Shown piece by piece: positions 24,879-33,330 of a stretch of 64,000 bases of DNA. The first letter of the stretch is position 1. Each line of letters starts with the position of its first letter. The notes under the pieces are model-generated. The model was not told the DNA's origin and did no database searches. It saw nothing but the letters and a program-made list of their open reading frames with translations. The stretch is from Desulfurella amilsii (GTDB lineage Bacteria > Campylobacterota_A > Desulfurellia > Desulfurellales > Desulfurellaceae). The position numbers and the translations under genes were made by a program. The DNA lies in the NCBI RefSeq assembly GCF_002119425.1, contig NZ_MDSU01000018.1, positions 496,001 to 560,000 of the forward strand, in the 5' to 3' direction.

Positions 24879-25157
24879 ATGTTTAATGCTAATATAAACG
24901 CAATCCAAAACACTTTGTTAAAACAAACAATTGTAACCCAAAATGTAGCTAATCTAAACACAAAAGGATATCAAGAAATAGATTTAAATAATAAGAATAC
25001 TGCTTACGCACAAACTTCAAAAAGCACTCCAAACAATGTAAATTTAGCAAGTCAACTAGTGTATTCTAATCTTAATGCAATTGGTTTAAAAGCAAATGTT
25101 GATGTTTTAAAATCACAAAACAAAATGCTTGGATATCTTTTAGATATGAATATTTAA
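24879..25157 (+). CDS. Miniature flagellar rod/hook-type protein
   Basis: 92 aa. The N-terminus carries the flagellar basal-body rod signature (I-V-T-Q-N-V-A-N-L-N-T-K-G-Y-Q, residues 18-32), and the C-terminus (residues 65-92) resembles the amphipathic rod C-helix (K-A-N-V-D-V-L-K-S-Q-N-K-M-L-G). FlgB/FlgC are about 110-150 aa; here the central part is almost gone. It could be a minor rod subunit or a rod-derived protein. Strong AAGGAGG site at usual distance. It is the first gene after the island; no other flagellar gene is adjacent. Confidence 0.65.
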   Translation: MFNANINAIQNTLLKQTIVTQNVANLNTKGYQEIDLNNKNTAYAQTSKSTPNNVNLASQLVYSNLNAIGLKANVDVLKSQNKMLGYLLDMNI

Positions 25158-25161
25158 ACTG

Positions 25162-26037
25162 ATGGTATACATATACTTTGCATTATTGGTAGTTATCTGG
25201 TCTTATTCCTGGGTTGTAGCTAAGGTTGCTTTGGAATTTACTAGCCCTATCGCGTTTTCCCTCTTAAGAACAATTGTTGGCACATTGGCAATATTTTTAT
25301 TCATTGTATCAATAAAAAAAATTCACAAACTAAAAGAACCCCTTCTTGTTGCACTGCTTGGTTTAACACAAACAACTGGTTTTTTTATTTTTGCTAATTT
25401 ATCTTTGGTTTCAGGTGGTGCTGGAAAAGTTTCACTGCTTATCTATACAATGCCATTTTGGTCTATAATTTTTGCAAATATTATCTTAAAAGAAACAGTT
25501 AGTAGAGCTCAAAAAATTGCTATTGTTGGCTCTTTTTTGGGTCTTGTATTTATCGTGGAACCATGGAACCTGCAAAGTAATTTTCTGAGCGATTTTTTTG
25601 CACTATTAAGTGCCGTTTCTTGGGCAATTAGCATTACTATTGCAAAGATTATACTTAATAAACAAAAAATGAACGTGCTTAGTCTTAATTCTTACCAAAT
25701 GCTTTTTGGTTTTATCGGCATTTTAATATGCTATATATTTATACCACAGCAAAAAGAAACTATCTTTTCTTCTTATCTAATATTTGCGGTTTTATATGCT
25801 GGTATCGTTGCTACAGCGCTGGGGTGGTTTTTGTGGTTATATGTATTAGAAAAAATGAAAGTAAATATTGCTAGTCTTAGTTCTCTTACCGTGCCTATTC
25901 TAACAATTTTGGAGTCATGGTTTCAGCTAGGCGAAAAACCTGATGTATTTGAAATTTGCGGTATAGTTTTGATTGCGCTGTCTTTGCTGCTAATTTATTT
26001 AGATGCTACGTTTAAAGTAAACAAAGTGGCTACTTAA
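25162..26037 (+). CDS. EamA/DMT family transporter
   Basis: 291 aa, about ten membrane segments forming two EamA repeats (V-I-W-S-Y-S-W-V-V-A-K near the start; A-L-L-S-A-V-S-W-A-I-S at the second repeat). Drug/metabolite superfamily members usually export small metabolites; the substrate is not predictable. The stop codon lies inside the stem-loop terminator at 26022. It may be co-transcribed with the rod-like gene 4 nt upstream. Confidence 0.85.
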   Translation: MVYIYFALLVVIWSYSWVVAKVALEFTSPIAFSLLRTIVGTLAIFLFIVSIKKIHKLKEPLLVALLGLTQTTGFFIFANLSLVSGGAGKVSLLIYTMPFWSIIFANIILKETVSRAQKIAIVGSFLGLVFIVEPWNLQSNFLSDFFALLSAVSWAISITIAKIILNKQKMNVLSLNSYQMLFGFIGILICYIFIPQQKETIFSSYLIFAVLYAGIVATALGWFLWLYVLEKMKVNIASLSSLTVPILTILESWFQLGEKPDVFEICGIVLIALSLLLIYLDATFKVNKVAT

Positions 26038-26058
26038 AAAGCAGCCACTTTGCATTTT
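26022..26058. terminator. Bidirectional terminator between EamA and NrfD genes
   Basis: A 10-bp perfect stem, CAAAGTGGCT (26022-26031) with AGCCACTTTG (26043-26052), an 11-nt A-rich loop, and a T-run after it (CATTTTTA). On the other strand the preceding A-rich sequence gives a weaker T-tract. It serves the converging genes on both sides. Confidence 0.75.
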
Positions 26059-27239
26059 TAATGGGATGATTCTTCAGCTTCTACATCTTGAGCAAATTTT
26101 TTGTTTAGTATCCTATCACCAATTAAATAAAGCAGTCCTGCAACGCCAAGTGCGCTTATAAAAAGACTAATTTCTGATAAGGATGGCGTGTAGTTTACAT
26201 AGAAAATTTTATCGTAATACACGCTATTTACTGGCACCAATTGGCCTGCGACAATTGTATTGTACCTTTCAAAAAATATACCAATTATAACCAGTATAGC
26301 AGCAATCAGTGCTCCAACATTTGATGGTTTTTTGATAAGCATAAAAAATGGCACAATTAACCCTAAAAGTATCTGGAAGAACCAGAAATTAAACGATAAT
26401 TTACCCCATAATAAAGCCATAGCTGCGCCAGCTACTTCTGGTTGGTAAGCATAAAGGGCTGTTCCAAATCTCCAGCCGGTAAAAAACATCATTCCCAAAA
26501 CAACAAAGAATAATGTTCTTCCCAATATATTTGATATACTAGATAACTTTTCTTGTAAAGCTGGCACCAACCTTTTTGTAAAGTAGCACAAAATAAGTCC
26601 AAAACCAGCACCTAAACCTAAAGCGGAAAGTATAAAAAAGATTGGAATATATGCACCAAACCAAAACGGCCTTGAAATATTTGCTGCAAAAACAAAACCC
26701 ATATTGCTGTATGCGCTGATTCCTATTAAAAAGCTAATAATTGCAATTGGTAGCAACCATTTATGGTTTTTTGTAAAAATAAGGTAAATTTCAATGATGA
26801 TTATAGGAAGTTCTAAAGCATAAAGCGTTGACATCCACCAAATAGCACTTTCTATATGAGGCGGAAAAAAGTTAATTACAAATCGCATAATCTGTAATTT
26901 AAAAGGCCCACCTAAATCCCAAAAGATTACATAAAATCCACCCAAGAGTGCTGTTAGAGCAAGTAAAATTAATTTTCGCTCCATTAATTGCACATGCTTT
27001 AAACCAAACAAATGACACATAATAACTAGCAAAGATAAACCTGTAGTAATACCAACCAAAAATGAATATCCAATAATTAACAAACCCCACGAGACATACC
27101 TTGTAACGCCATAACTAGACTCCTGACCGTAAAAAAATACATGCGCCATTCCATACAAACCTATAGCGGCCATTACAAAAAACAAAATAGTCCAGCTGTC
27201 CACTAAAGGCTTTCCTGCTACCTCTGAGCCACTCCTCAT
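26058..27239 (-). CDS. NrfD/PsrC-family membrane subunit, orphan
   Basis: 393 aa with about ten hydrophobic segments. The N-terminal half has the NrfD features: G-L-Y-G-M-A-H-V-F, T-G-L-S-L-L-V-I-M, and F-W-D-L-G-G-P-F after the ERK loop. PsrC/NrfD proteins are the quinol-linked membrane anchors of polysulfide, thiosulfate, sulfite or related reductases. They normally lie beside a four-cluster ferredoxin and a molybdopterin subunit, neither of which is present here. It has its own promoter at 27324-27351 and a clear AAGGAGG site. Confidence 0.85.
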   Translation of the reverse strand: MRSGSEVAGKPLVDSWTILFFVMAAIGLYGMAHVFFYGQESSYGVTRYVSWGLLIIGYSFLVGITTGLSLLVIMCHLFGLKHVQLMERKLILLALTALLGGFYVIFWDLGGPFKLQIMRFVINFFPPHIESAIWWMSTLYALELPIIIIEIYLIFTKNHKWLLPIAIISFLIGISAYSNMGFVFAANISRPFWFGAYIPIFFILSALGLGAGFGLILCYFTKRLVPALQEKLSSISNILGRTLFFVVLGMMFFTGWRFGTALYAYQPEVAGAAMALLWGKLSFNFWFFQILLGLIVPFFMLIKKPSNVGALIAAILVIIGIFFERYNTIVAGQLVPVNSVYYDKIFYVNYTPSLSEISLFISALGVAGLLYLIGDRILNKKFAQDVEAEESSH

Positions 27240-27323
27240 AAAACCTCCTTACACATGAAAAAACAAACACTTCTAACTTATTTTTAGACAATCTCAATTA
27301 ATCTTTTCTAGCAACCTGTGCAT

Positions 27324-27351
27324 ATTTTAATATTTTATATTTTTTTGTCAA
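27324..27351 (-). promoter_or_regulatory. Promoter of the NrfD-family gene
   Basis: On the minus strand, TTGACA (27346-27351), 16 nt, TAAAAT (27324-27329), giving a leader of about 80 nt. The remainder of the 149-nt gap holds only a weak AACAAA/TTTGTT repeat downstream of the glycine-zipper gene. Confidence 0.55.
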
Positions 27352-27388
27352 TTAAATTTTGCCCTGTTTATTTTTTATAAACAAAGGT

Positions 27389-27643
27389 TTATTTTGTTAA
27401 TGCGCCTGCTGCAGCCCCAAGACCAGCTCCTACTGCTGCCCCTACTGCAGCTCCTGCTGCTGGGCTTCCTGCTGTTAAACCGCCCACTACTGCACCGCCT
27501 ACTGCACCAATGCCTGCACCGCTTAAAACTCGCTGCTGCGTAGGTGTCATAGTTGAGCAACTACTCAATGTTGCAATACAAAACACAACAGCTATACCTT
27601 TTATAACTGACTTTTTCAAGTTGATTGACAATACTTTAGACAT
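27389..27643 (-). CDS. Glycine-zipper lipoprotein
   Basis: 84 aa. Signal peptide with lipobox L-S-S-C (Cys29), then a short S-T-M-T-P-T-Q-Q linker and a Gly/Ala-rich glycine zipper from about residue 40 to the end (G-A-G-I-G-A-V-G-G-A-V-V-G-G). Such small outer-membrane lipoproteins (YMGG or OmpA-linked glycine-zipper types) may insert in or stabilise the outer membrane. AGGAGG lies before the ATG. Confidence 0.75.
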   Translation of the reverse strand: MSKVLSINLKKSVIKGIAVVFCIATLSSCSTMTPTQQRVLSGAGIGAVGGAVVGGLTAGSPAAGAAVGAAVGAGLGAAAGALTK

Positions 27644-27674
27644 ATGCCCTCCTTTTTTTAAACAATCGTTCTTT

Positions 27675-27702
27675 ATTTTATACTTTTACGATTTATTATC
27701 AA
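27675..27702 (-). promoter_or_regulatory. Promoter of the glycine-zipper lipoprotein gene
   Basis: On the minus strand, TTGATA (27697-27702), 16 nt, TAAAAT (27675-27680), with a leader of about 25 nt ending in AGGAGG. Confidence 0.5.
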
Positions 27703-27719
27703 GTGTGTATTTTTTGTAA

Positions 27720-28163
27720 CTATAAATCTTTGAAAGCCCTTTCTTTTTCAAGGTTCAACTCTCTTTCTTTTAAGGTTCGTCTTTTATCATAGAGTTTTTT
27801 GCCTTTTGCTAAAGCTAGCTCAACTTTAATAAGACCATTTTTCGTGTAAACTTTTGTGGGAATTAAAGTAAAACCCTTTTCTTTTGTTTTACCTACTAAT
27901 TTAGCAATTTCTCTTTTGCGCAAAAGCAATTTTTTTGGTCTTAGAGGCGCATGGTTAAATTTTTCACTGGCAAATTTGTAAGGACTGATATGAAAATTAT
28001 ACAACCATACTTCACCATTTTCTATATCTGCATAAGAATCTCTTAGGTTGGCATTGCCCATTTTGATAGACTTTACTTCAGTACCTAAAAGTGCAATGCC
28101 TACTTCAAAAGTTTCTAAGATTTCATAATCATGACGCGCTTTTCTATTTAATATCTGGCTCAT
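27720..28163 (-). CDS. smpB: SsrA-binding protein
   Basis: 147 aa. N-R-K-A-R-H-D-Y at the start, [17 protein letters not shown], and the C-terminal K-G-K-K-L-Y-D-K-R are the standard SmpB blocks. SmpB carries tmRNA to stalled ribosomes for trans-translation. Its ATG overlaps the pilQ stop (ATGA), so it is translationally coupled to the pilus operon. The tmRNA gene itself is not in the window. Confidence 0.95.
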   Translation of the reverse strand: MSQILNRKARHDYEILETFEVGIALLGTEVKSIKMGNANLRDSYADIENGEVWLYNFHISPYKFASEKFNHAPLRPKKLLLRKREIAKLVGKTKEKGFTLIPTKVYTKNGLIKVELALAKGKKLYDKRRTLKERELNLEKERAFKDL

Positions 28164-30316
28164 AGTATCTTTGGTGTTATAAAAATATAAAGTTCATTTT
28201 CTGGTTTTGTGATTTGCTGTGATTTAAACAACCACCCCAAAATGGGTATACTCTTTAAAAATGGTACACCATTCTCGCTTTTAGATGTAGCAGTCACGTA
28301 TACACCACCTATTGCAATAGTCTGACCATTTTTTACAATGACCGTTGAAGTTACAGTATTTTTCATAATTATTATTTCGCCATTTGGAGCTGTTCCACCC
28401 TGAGAATCATCTTTAATATCAAGCTTCATAATGATATCACCGTTGTTTGTAATATGCGGTGTAACCTTTAGAGATAAAACTGCATCTTTAAAGCTTGTGC
28501 TTTGCGTACCTGTAGTTGTAATAGTGGTATATGGAATTTCTTGGCCACTTTCTACTGTAGCTTCCTGATTATCTAAAGTTATAATCTTTGGAGAGGATAA
28601 AGTTTTTGAGTAGCTGTTCATCTCAGCAAGTGATAGTTTCAAATCTAAATTATAATTTGCCATAACATTTCCAACCATTAAGGAGAAGTTCCCAGAAGGG
28701 TTTGCAGTAGGTGCAGGTGTATTAACAACATAATTGCTATTTGCAAATGCATTGTTAACAGAAAAACCACCTGTGTTAATACCCCCGCTTGATGCTGTAC
28801 TTGGAGCATTAACAGACAATGGAAGTGTAGCACCACCTATTGCCATATAAGAATTTTGGCCAAAAGCTTTTTGAGCATAGTTTCCACCCCACTGAATGCC
28901 TAAGTCTCTCTCATACTTTTTGCTAACGATAACAATTTTTGCACTAATTTCTATCTCGCGTTTTTTCATATCGATAGCTTTTACTATGTTTTCAATTTTT
29001 TGAATGTTTTGTTTTGTATCATAGCATATGATTGAATTATTAACTTTATCTGCAACAACGAAACCAATGCTTTCTTTTTGCTTATTATATACCAACGAAT
29101 CAATAATGTTTTTAGCATAATCTGGGTCTATATAATTAAGTTTAATAATTTTGGCTATTGCATCGTTTTTTCTTTCTAGGTTTTGCTGCACCGCAAGAGC
29201 TTCTAATTGTTCTTTAGTAAGCTTTGTTGCTTCAGATGCACTATTTATTAACAAAACATTTCCTTGTCTTTGCACAACAAGACCCTGCTGCTTAGCAATT
29301 AAATCTAGCGCTTCATCCCATGGTATATTCATTAAACGCATGGTTATTTTGCCTTTAACGGAGCCACCAATCATAACATCCAAATTTGCAGTAGCAGCTA
29401 TTACCCTTAAAACATCCTGCAAATCGGCATCACGTACATCAAATGAAATTTTTTTACCAACAAATCTTGTATTTTCTTCTTTCGATACAATATTCAAATT
29501 TTCAACTGATTGACTTGGTGATAAAACAACAAATATTGATTTATCTGTGCTGGATATTGCATCAATATGAGCATTGTTTGTAAGTATTTTTATATTATAA
29601 TCGTTTTTTTCAATGCTCGTTGTGATATTTTCAACTAGCTTTGATGTATTAGAAATAACTGGCTTCGAAGGTCCAACATTCTTTATACTAATTAAAATAT
29701 TCCCATTTTCGTTTTTAACTTCGTAAACGGGTTTTTTAGTTGTTGTTATGCTAAGCTGAGTTTTATCTTTTAATGCACCTGCAGTTATGGATTCTATTGT
29801 ATTTTTGTTAGAAACAGTTTCATTGCTGGTTATAACAGTATTGTCTTTTGAAGCATTTAAACTTGCTTGTGCAGGTTCTTGAGTTAATGGTTGGGGTTTT
29901 GGATTTTCTTTATTTGCTTGTTGTGCGGAATATTTGTTAAAAACTACCGTAATCGTGTTATTATTTCTATCAATTTGATATTGAGCGCTTTTTTTAATAT
30001 TAAAAACTACCCTCAAGCCAATATTTCTGTCTTTGTGTAACGCTAGCTTGATTAAATTTACAGCATCAGAATCTTTTGCAAGGATAAAGGAAGGTATATC
30101 TGGGTTATAAGACTTTATGCCAAGGATATCTATAGCTACAACCTTTGAGTTATCTTTATCCAGCGTAAATGTCCTATAAAACATATAGCCATTGCCTTTA
30201 ATAATGCATTTATTATTCTCAAAAGTAAGTGACTCAACATTTGTTGCTCTTTGAAGGGCATAAGAATAATTTATAGCAATTAAAAACAAAATAATACTGA
30301 AAAAATATTTTTTCAT
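28160..30316 (-). CDS. pilQ: Type IV pilus secretin
   Basis: 718 aa with a signal peptide (N-terminal K-K-Y-F, hydrophobic core, cleavage after S-Y-A). AMIN-like beta domains cover about 20-280. The secretin/TonB short N-domain is near residue 290 ([14 protein letters not shown]), followed by an N1 domain and the secretin gate domain with V-E-S-G-Q-E-I-P-Y and [15 protein letters not shown]. It forms the outer-membrane ring for pilus extrusion and possibly DNA uptake. Last pil gene of pilMNOPQ; overlaps pilP by 4 nt. Confidence 0.93.
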   Translation of the reverse strand: MKKYFFSIILFLIAINYSYALQRATNVESLTFENNKCIIKGNGYMFYRTFTLDKDNSKVVAIDILGIKSYNPDIPSFILAKDSDAVNLIKLALHKDRNIGLRVVFNIKKSAQYQIDRNNNTITVVFNKYSAQQANKENPKPQPLTQEPAQASLNASKDNTVITSNETVSNKNTIESITAGALKDKTQLSITTTKKPVYEVKNENGNILISIKNVGPSKPVISNTSKLVENITTSIEKNDYNIKILTNNAHIDAISSTDKSIFVVLSPSQSVENLNIVSKEENTRFVGKKISFDVRDADLQDVLRVIAATANLDVMIGGSVKGKITMRLMNIPWDEALDLIAKQQGLVVQRQGNVLLINSASEATKLTKEQLEALAVQQNLERKNDAIAKIIKLNYIDPDYAKNIIDSLVYNKQKESIGFVVADKVNNSIICYDTKQNIQKIENIVKAIDMKKREIEISAKIVIVSKKYERDLGIQWGGNYAQKAFGQNSYMAIGGATLPLSVNAPSTASSGGINTGGFSVNNAFANSNYVVNTPAPTANPSGNFSLMVGNVMANYNLDLKLSLAEMNSYSKTLSSPKIITLDNQEATVESGQEIPYTTITTTGTQSTSFKDAVLSLKVTPHITNNGDIIMKLDIKDDSQGGTAPNGEIIIMKNTVTSTVIVKNGQTIAIGGVYVTATSKSENGVPFLKSIPILGWLFKSQQITKPENELYIFITPKIL

Positions 30317-30747
30317 GGCTTAACCTCATTAGAAAGGATTTTATTAGGTGTATTCAGCATGTTTTTGCTTGTGTCAGTCGAGTTTTTTGATTGAGCAACA
30401 ATGTTGTTTGGGTTTTTTAGTGAAATTTCTTTTATGCCGCCTGGCGTTTTTAGTAAGACTTTATTTGGCATTATTTTTAGCACCTGAGTTTGGCCTATTT
30501 TAGAACCTTGCTTTACCACATACACGATACCATTATTGTCTTCAAGTAAAGCACCTTCTAAGCCACCCCAAATCACCATTTTAAGCGTAAAATCTGAACC
30601 TGGAGATACAGAAAACTTATTAGATGGCTTTGAAGGTACACTTTGCGTTTTAACAAGTGGAGCAAAAGGGTCTCTTTGAACATTAAAGGCAAACACATTC
30701 GACACCATAATGCTAAGAAAAATGATCACTACGCTTAGTTTTTTCAT
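30313..30747 (-). CDS. pilP: Type IV pilus assembly protein PilP
   Basis: 144 aa. Signal-peptide-like N-terminus ending V-F-A, then Q-R-D-P-F-A-P-L and the PilP domain pattern L-K-M-V-I-W-G-G, A-L-L-E-D-N-N-G-I-V-Y-V-V-K-Q-G-S-K-I-G. Most PilP proteins are lipoproteins, but no lipobox Cys is present here. It links the PilNO inner-membrane ring to the PilQ secretin. Overlaps of 4 nt with pilO and pilQ. Confidence 0.88.
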   Translation of the reverse strand: MKKLSVVIIFLSIMVSNVFAFNVQRDPFAPLVKTQSVPSKPSNKFSVSPGSDFTLKMVIWGGLEGALLEDNNGIVYVVKQGSKIGQTQVLKIMPNKVLLKTPGGIKEISLKNPNNIVAQSKNSTDTSKNMLNTPNKILSNEVKP

Positions 30748-31352
30748 TTTGCTTTCCCATTTTTTGTGTTTTGATCAGGGTTTTTTAGTGAATAAGTCTC
30801 TGCTTTAAAATCAACGTTTAAAACATTGCTATTGGCATTGCTTGAAGGACTGATTGAAAAATCTGTTACTTTAACTAGTCTTAGCATGTTGCTTAATACT
30901 TCAAATGTATTACCAATTTGGTTATACGTACCTGTTATGCTAATCTGTAGGGGTGTAGTTGTATAAGTGGCATTCTGGTTTTGAGTGCTAATAGATTGTG
31001 GCGAAAACTTATTCATTGAAACACCAACCTTTGTTATTGTAGAATGAATATCTACAAGTAGTTTTGGGATCGCTTCTTTTCCAGGCAACATTTCTTTATA
31101 CCTTTGTAGTTTTTTACTTATATCGGCATATTTTTTCATCTCTAAAGGAAGTTTTTTCTCAAACTCGCTGAGTTGTGTAATTTCCGAATTAAGCTGTTTT
31201 GCTTTAGAATATAAACCTTGAAAATAGCTAAAATACCAAATGAGAGCCAAACCGATCACAATAACTACAGCTATAATGATCTTTTGGGATTGTGGTATAT
31301 CGCTAAACTGACTGGAAAGTTGGCTTTTGCCAATTAATTTATTTTGCGCCAT
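30744..31352 (-). CDS. pilO: Type IV pilus assembly protein PilO
   Basis: 202 aa. One membrane helix at about residues 26-46 (I-I-I-A-V-V-I-V-I-G), a periplasmic coiled coil (Y-S-K-A-K-Q-L-N-S-E-I) and a ferredoxin-like fold with L-P-G-K-E-A-I-P-K-L-L and I-S-I-T-G-T-Y. PilO pairs with PilN in the alignment subcomplex. Overlaps pilN by 14 nt. Confidence 0.88.
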   Translation of the reverse strand: MAQNKLIGKSQLSSQFSDIPQSQKIIIAVVIVIGLALIWYFSYFQGLYSKAKQLNSEITQLSEFEKKLPLEMKKYADISKKLQRYKEMLPGKEAIPKLLVDIHSTITKVGVSMNKFSPQSISTQNQNATYTTTPLQISITGTYNQIGNTFEVLSNMLRLVKVTDFSISPSSNANSNVLNVDFKAETYSLKNPDQNTKNGKAK

Positions 31353-31881
31353 AATTACCTCGTAAGGCGCAAATAAGTGAAAATTGATAAATATTTTGCT
31401 GTGAAACGTTTGTCTTTGTCACACCCTGGTTAAACCGTACTTCGTTTATAATTTTTTCTTTCAAAAGGTTGTTCATAAATAATGAAATAGAGTCAATATC
31501 TAAGCTTGATGCAGTAATATTTAGTGTATTCCCTTGTTTTTCCACTCTGCTTAACCACACATTGTTTGGCAGTGCGCTTGACAAAGCATATAAAATTTCA
31601 ACTGGAAGGTTTTTGCCAGTTTCAAGCTTTGATATTGTATTAACAAGCTGACGGGCCTTTGCCTCATCATTTTGAATAACCCTTATTTTGTTAGACAAAT
31701 TACTCAAATAAGCTTTTTTTTCTTCTAAGTGTTTTATTTTTGATTTCTCAAAAGCACTTATGCCAAATAATAAAGCACACTCCACTAATACCACAATTAA
31801 CAGTACAAACCAAAATCTCTCTTGTAAACCCCTTTGTTTTTGTTTTTCACCAATACTACTAAGTAAATTTATCTCTATCAT
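31339..31881 (-). CDS. pilN: Type IV pilus assembly protein PilN
   Basis: 180 aa. The cytoplasmic N-terminus begins I-E-I-N-L-L, the PilM-binding motif of PilN, followed by a membrane helix (about 23-44), a coiled coil and a periplasmic domain with L-S-S-A-L-P-N-N-V-W-L. Overlaps pilM by 4 nt and pilO by 14 nt. Confidence 0.9.
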   Translation of the reverse strand: MIEINLLSSIGEKQKQRGLQERFWFVLLIVVLVECALLFGISAFEKSKIKHLEEKKAYLSNLSNKIRVIQNDEAKARQLVNTISKLETGKNLPVEILYALSSALPNNVWLSRVEKQGNTLNITASSLDIDSISLFMNNLLKEKIINEVRFNQGVTKTNVSQQNIYQFSLICALRGNYGAK

Positions 31882-32876
31882 GCTTTCTTCAAGGCTAAAC
31901 CTAAAGCTACATCAAATAAATACTTATTATCCGTATTAAACTTTGTATCTTCTATTGTTAATGTTTCAAACGGATTCAATTTTACTACACCGATATTGAA
32001 TACTGTAGCCAAATATGAAGCTACTTCGTTAATAGAACAAGCGCCGCCAGACAAAACAAAATTGTCGATATGCTGATCGGCAATAAGAGAAAAATTAAAA
32101 TTCAATACATTTGATATCTCATTTTGTAAATTCATTAAATTGCTTTCAATAATGCTGATCAAATGTGTGTCTTTATTTTTTGATAATAACAAATCCAAAC
32201 TTTCTGACTCTGAAATGGAAAGTTTATTTGCAATGTCTGTCACAATAGAATCTAAATTAAAATCAATATAGCTGAAATATATTGGTTTAGTGCCATTCAC
32301 TAAAGCTAATTTTGTTGATTTTGCGCCAATATTAAGTATAAATACAAGCTTATCTTTTTCTGCCGTGTTTTCTAAATAAGCATTAATTGTAGAAAATATA
32401 TCAACATCAACACATTCAAGCTTTAATTTTGCACCATTAAACACTTCTTTTAAAAATTCTATCTTTTCTTTCTTAGCCGCTACAATTAGTATTTCGAAGT
32501 TTTTGTTCTTTTGATCTACATTTAGAATTTGATAATTAACATTCACTTTATCAAGCTTAAATGGTATGTATTGCTCAGCTTCCCACATCACAGCCTGTTC
32601 AATTTCTGACTCATCAACCATTGGTATCGTTAAGTGTCTTGCGATGCATTCCGAAATATTCAACGCATAGGCAATGGGTTTGCTTTTCAAACCATTCTGT
32701 GTTGCCAGTACTGTTAAAAAATCTTTCATCGCAATAGGATCTTCCATGTTTATTTCTTTAGGCGTGCTAACAAGTTGAGCATTGGTTAAAAACTTTACAC
32801 CGCTTTTTTCTTTGAGTTGAACAATTTTTGTAAATTTAGAGCCTATATCAAGACCTATAAGATTTCTACTTCCCAT
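31878..32876 (-). CDS. pilM: Type IV pilus assembly ATPase-fold protein PilM
   Basis: 332 aa actin-like protein. The nucleotide motif G-L-D-I-G-S-K-F-T-K is near the start, with the later phosphate-2 region L-N-I-G-A-K-S-T-K and the adenosine motif F-V-L-S-G-G-A. PilM is cytoplasmic and binds the PilN tail. First gene of the operon; AAGAAGG precedes the ATG by about 8 nt. Confidence 0.92.
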   Translation of the reverse strand: MGSRNLIGLDIGSKFTKIVQLKEKSGVKFLTNAQLVSTPKEINMEDPIAMKDFLTVLATQNGLKSKPIAYALNISECIARHLTIPMVDESEIEQAVMWEAEQYIPFKLDKVNVNYQILNVDQKNKNFEILIVAAKKEKIEFLKEVFNGAKLKLECVDVDIFSTINAYLENTAEKDKLVFILNIGAKSTKLALVNGTKPIYFSYIDFNLDSIVTDIANKLSISESESLDLLLSKNKDTHLISIIESNLMNLQNEISNVLNFNFSLIADQHIDNFVLSGGACSINEVASYLATVFNIGVVKLNPFETLTIEDTKFNTDNKYLFDVALGLALKKA

Positions 32877-32907
32877 TTTTCATACCTTCTTACAAAAGTG
32901 TTGGTTA

Positions 32908-32937
32908 ATTCTAACATTGTCACTTAACAATTGTCAA
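32908..32937 (-). promoter_or_regulatory. Promoter of the pilMNOPQ-smpB operon
   Basis: On the minus strand, TTGACA (32932-32937), 18 nt, TAGAAT (32908-32913), about 30 nt before the pilM ATG. An ATTGT-N6-ACAAT inverted repeat lies within the spacer and may be an operator; no regulator is proposed. Confidence 0.6.
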
Positions 32938-33004
32938 TAAAAAAACACAAAAAAAATTTTATTCTATTTTTGTTTACTAGCAAATTTTATTCTTAAATTA
33001 AAAT

Positions 33005-33033
33005 TTGATTTTTAATGTTTAAATGTATATATT
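33005..33033 (+). promoter_or_regulatory. Promoter of the 33041 gene and downstream Lon-like operon
   Basis: TTGATT (33005-33010), 17 nt, TATATT (33028-33033), then seven bases to the ATG at 33041. The position implies a leaderless transcript, and rules out the alternative ATG at 33023, which falls inside the promoter. Confidence 0.5.
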
Positions 33034-33040
33034 TGAAAGT

Positions 33041-33322
33041 ATGAAAGAAAAACGTTTTAATATTGATATTGTTTTAAAAAAAACAAAAAGATGGGATTTC
33101 AAAGATTTGCTAATTGAAAAAAATATAATCTATTGTGAGTGGTTTGTAGAGCTTAATGAAGATGTATCAATCATTTCTGTGGATGTAAGTATCGAAGAAT
33201 TAGAGAGCTTGTATAATTTTATAATAAACGAACTTTCTGAATCAAGAATTATATTGCCAAATGGCACAAGGCTTCAAGCAAAGCTGCCGTTTGATTTTAT
33301 TAAAACAAAGTTAATAAAATAG
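33041..33322 (+). CDS. Hypothetical protein upstream of the Lon-like protease
   Basis: 93 aa from the ATG at 33041 (99 aa from 33023). A soluble, acidic/basic mixed protein with W-D-F-K-D-L-L, C-E-W-F-V-E-L and L-P-N-G-T-R-L-Q-A-K-L-P-F-D-F. I do not recognise a family. It ends 8 nt before the Lon-like gene and is likely in the same operon. Confidence 0.6.
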   Translation: MKEKRFNIDIVLKKTKRWDFKDLLIEKNIIYCEWFVELNEDVSIISVDVSIEELESLYNFIINELSESRIILPNGTRLQAKLPFDFIKTKLIK

Positions 33323-33330
33323 GAGTTTTT

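Noticed and set aside
24550-24897. Frames on both strands across the second GC-rich spacer
   Set aside because: Low-complexity Gly/Pro/Ala products, no start signals, overlap real genes.
27375-27560. Arg/Ser-rich frame opposite phase in the glycine-zipper gene
   Set aside because: Shadow of the Gly/Ala codon repeats of the lipoprotein gene.
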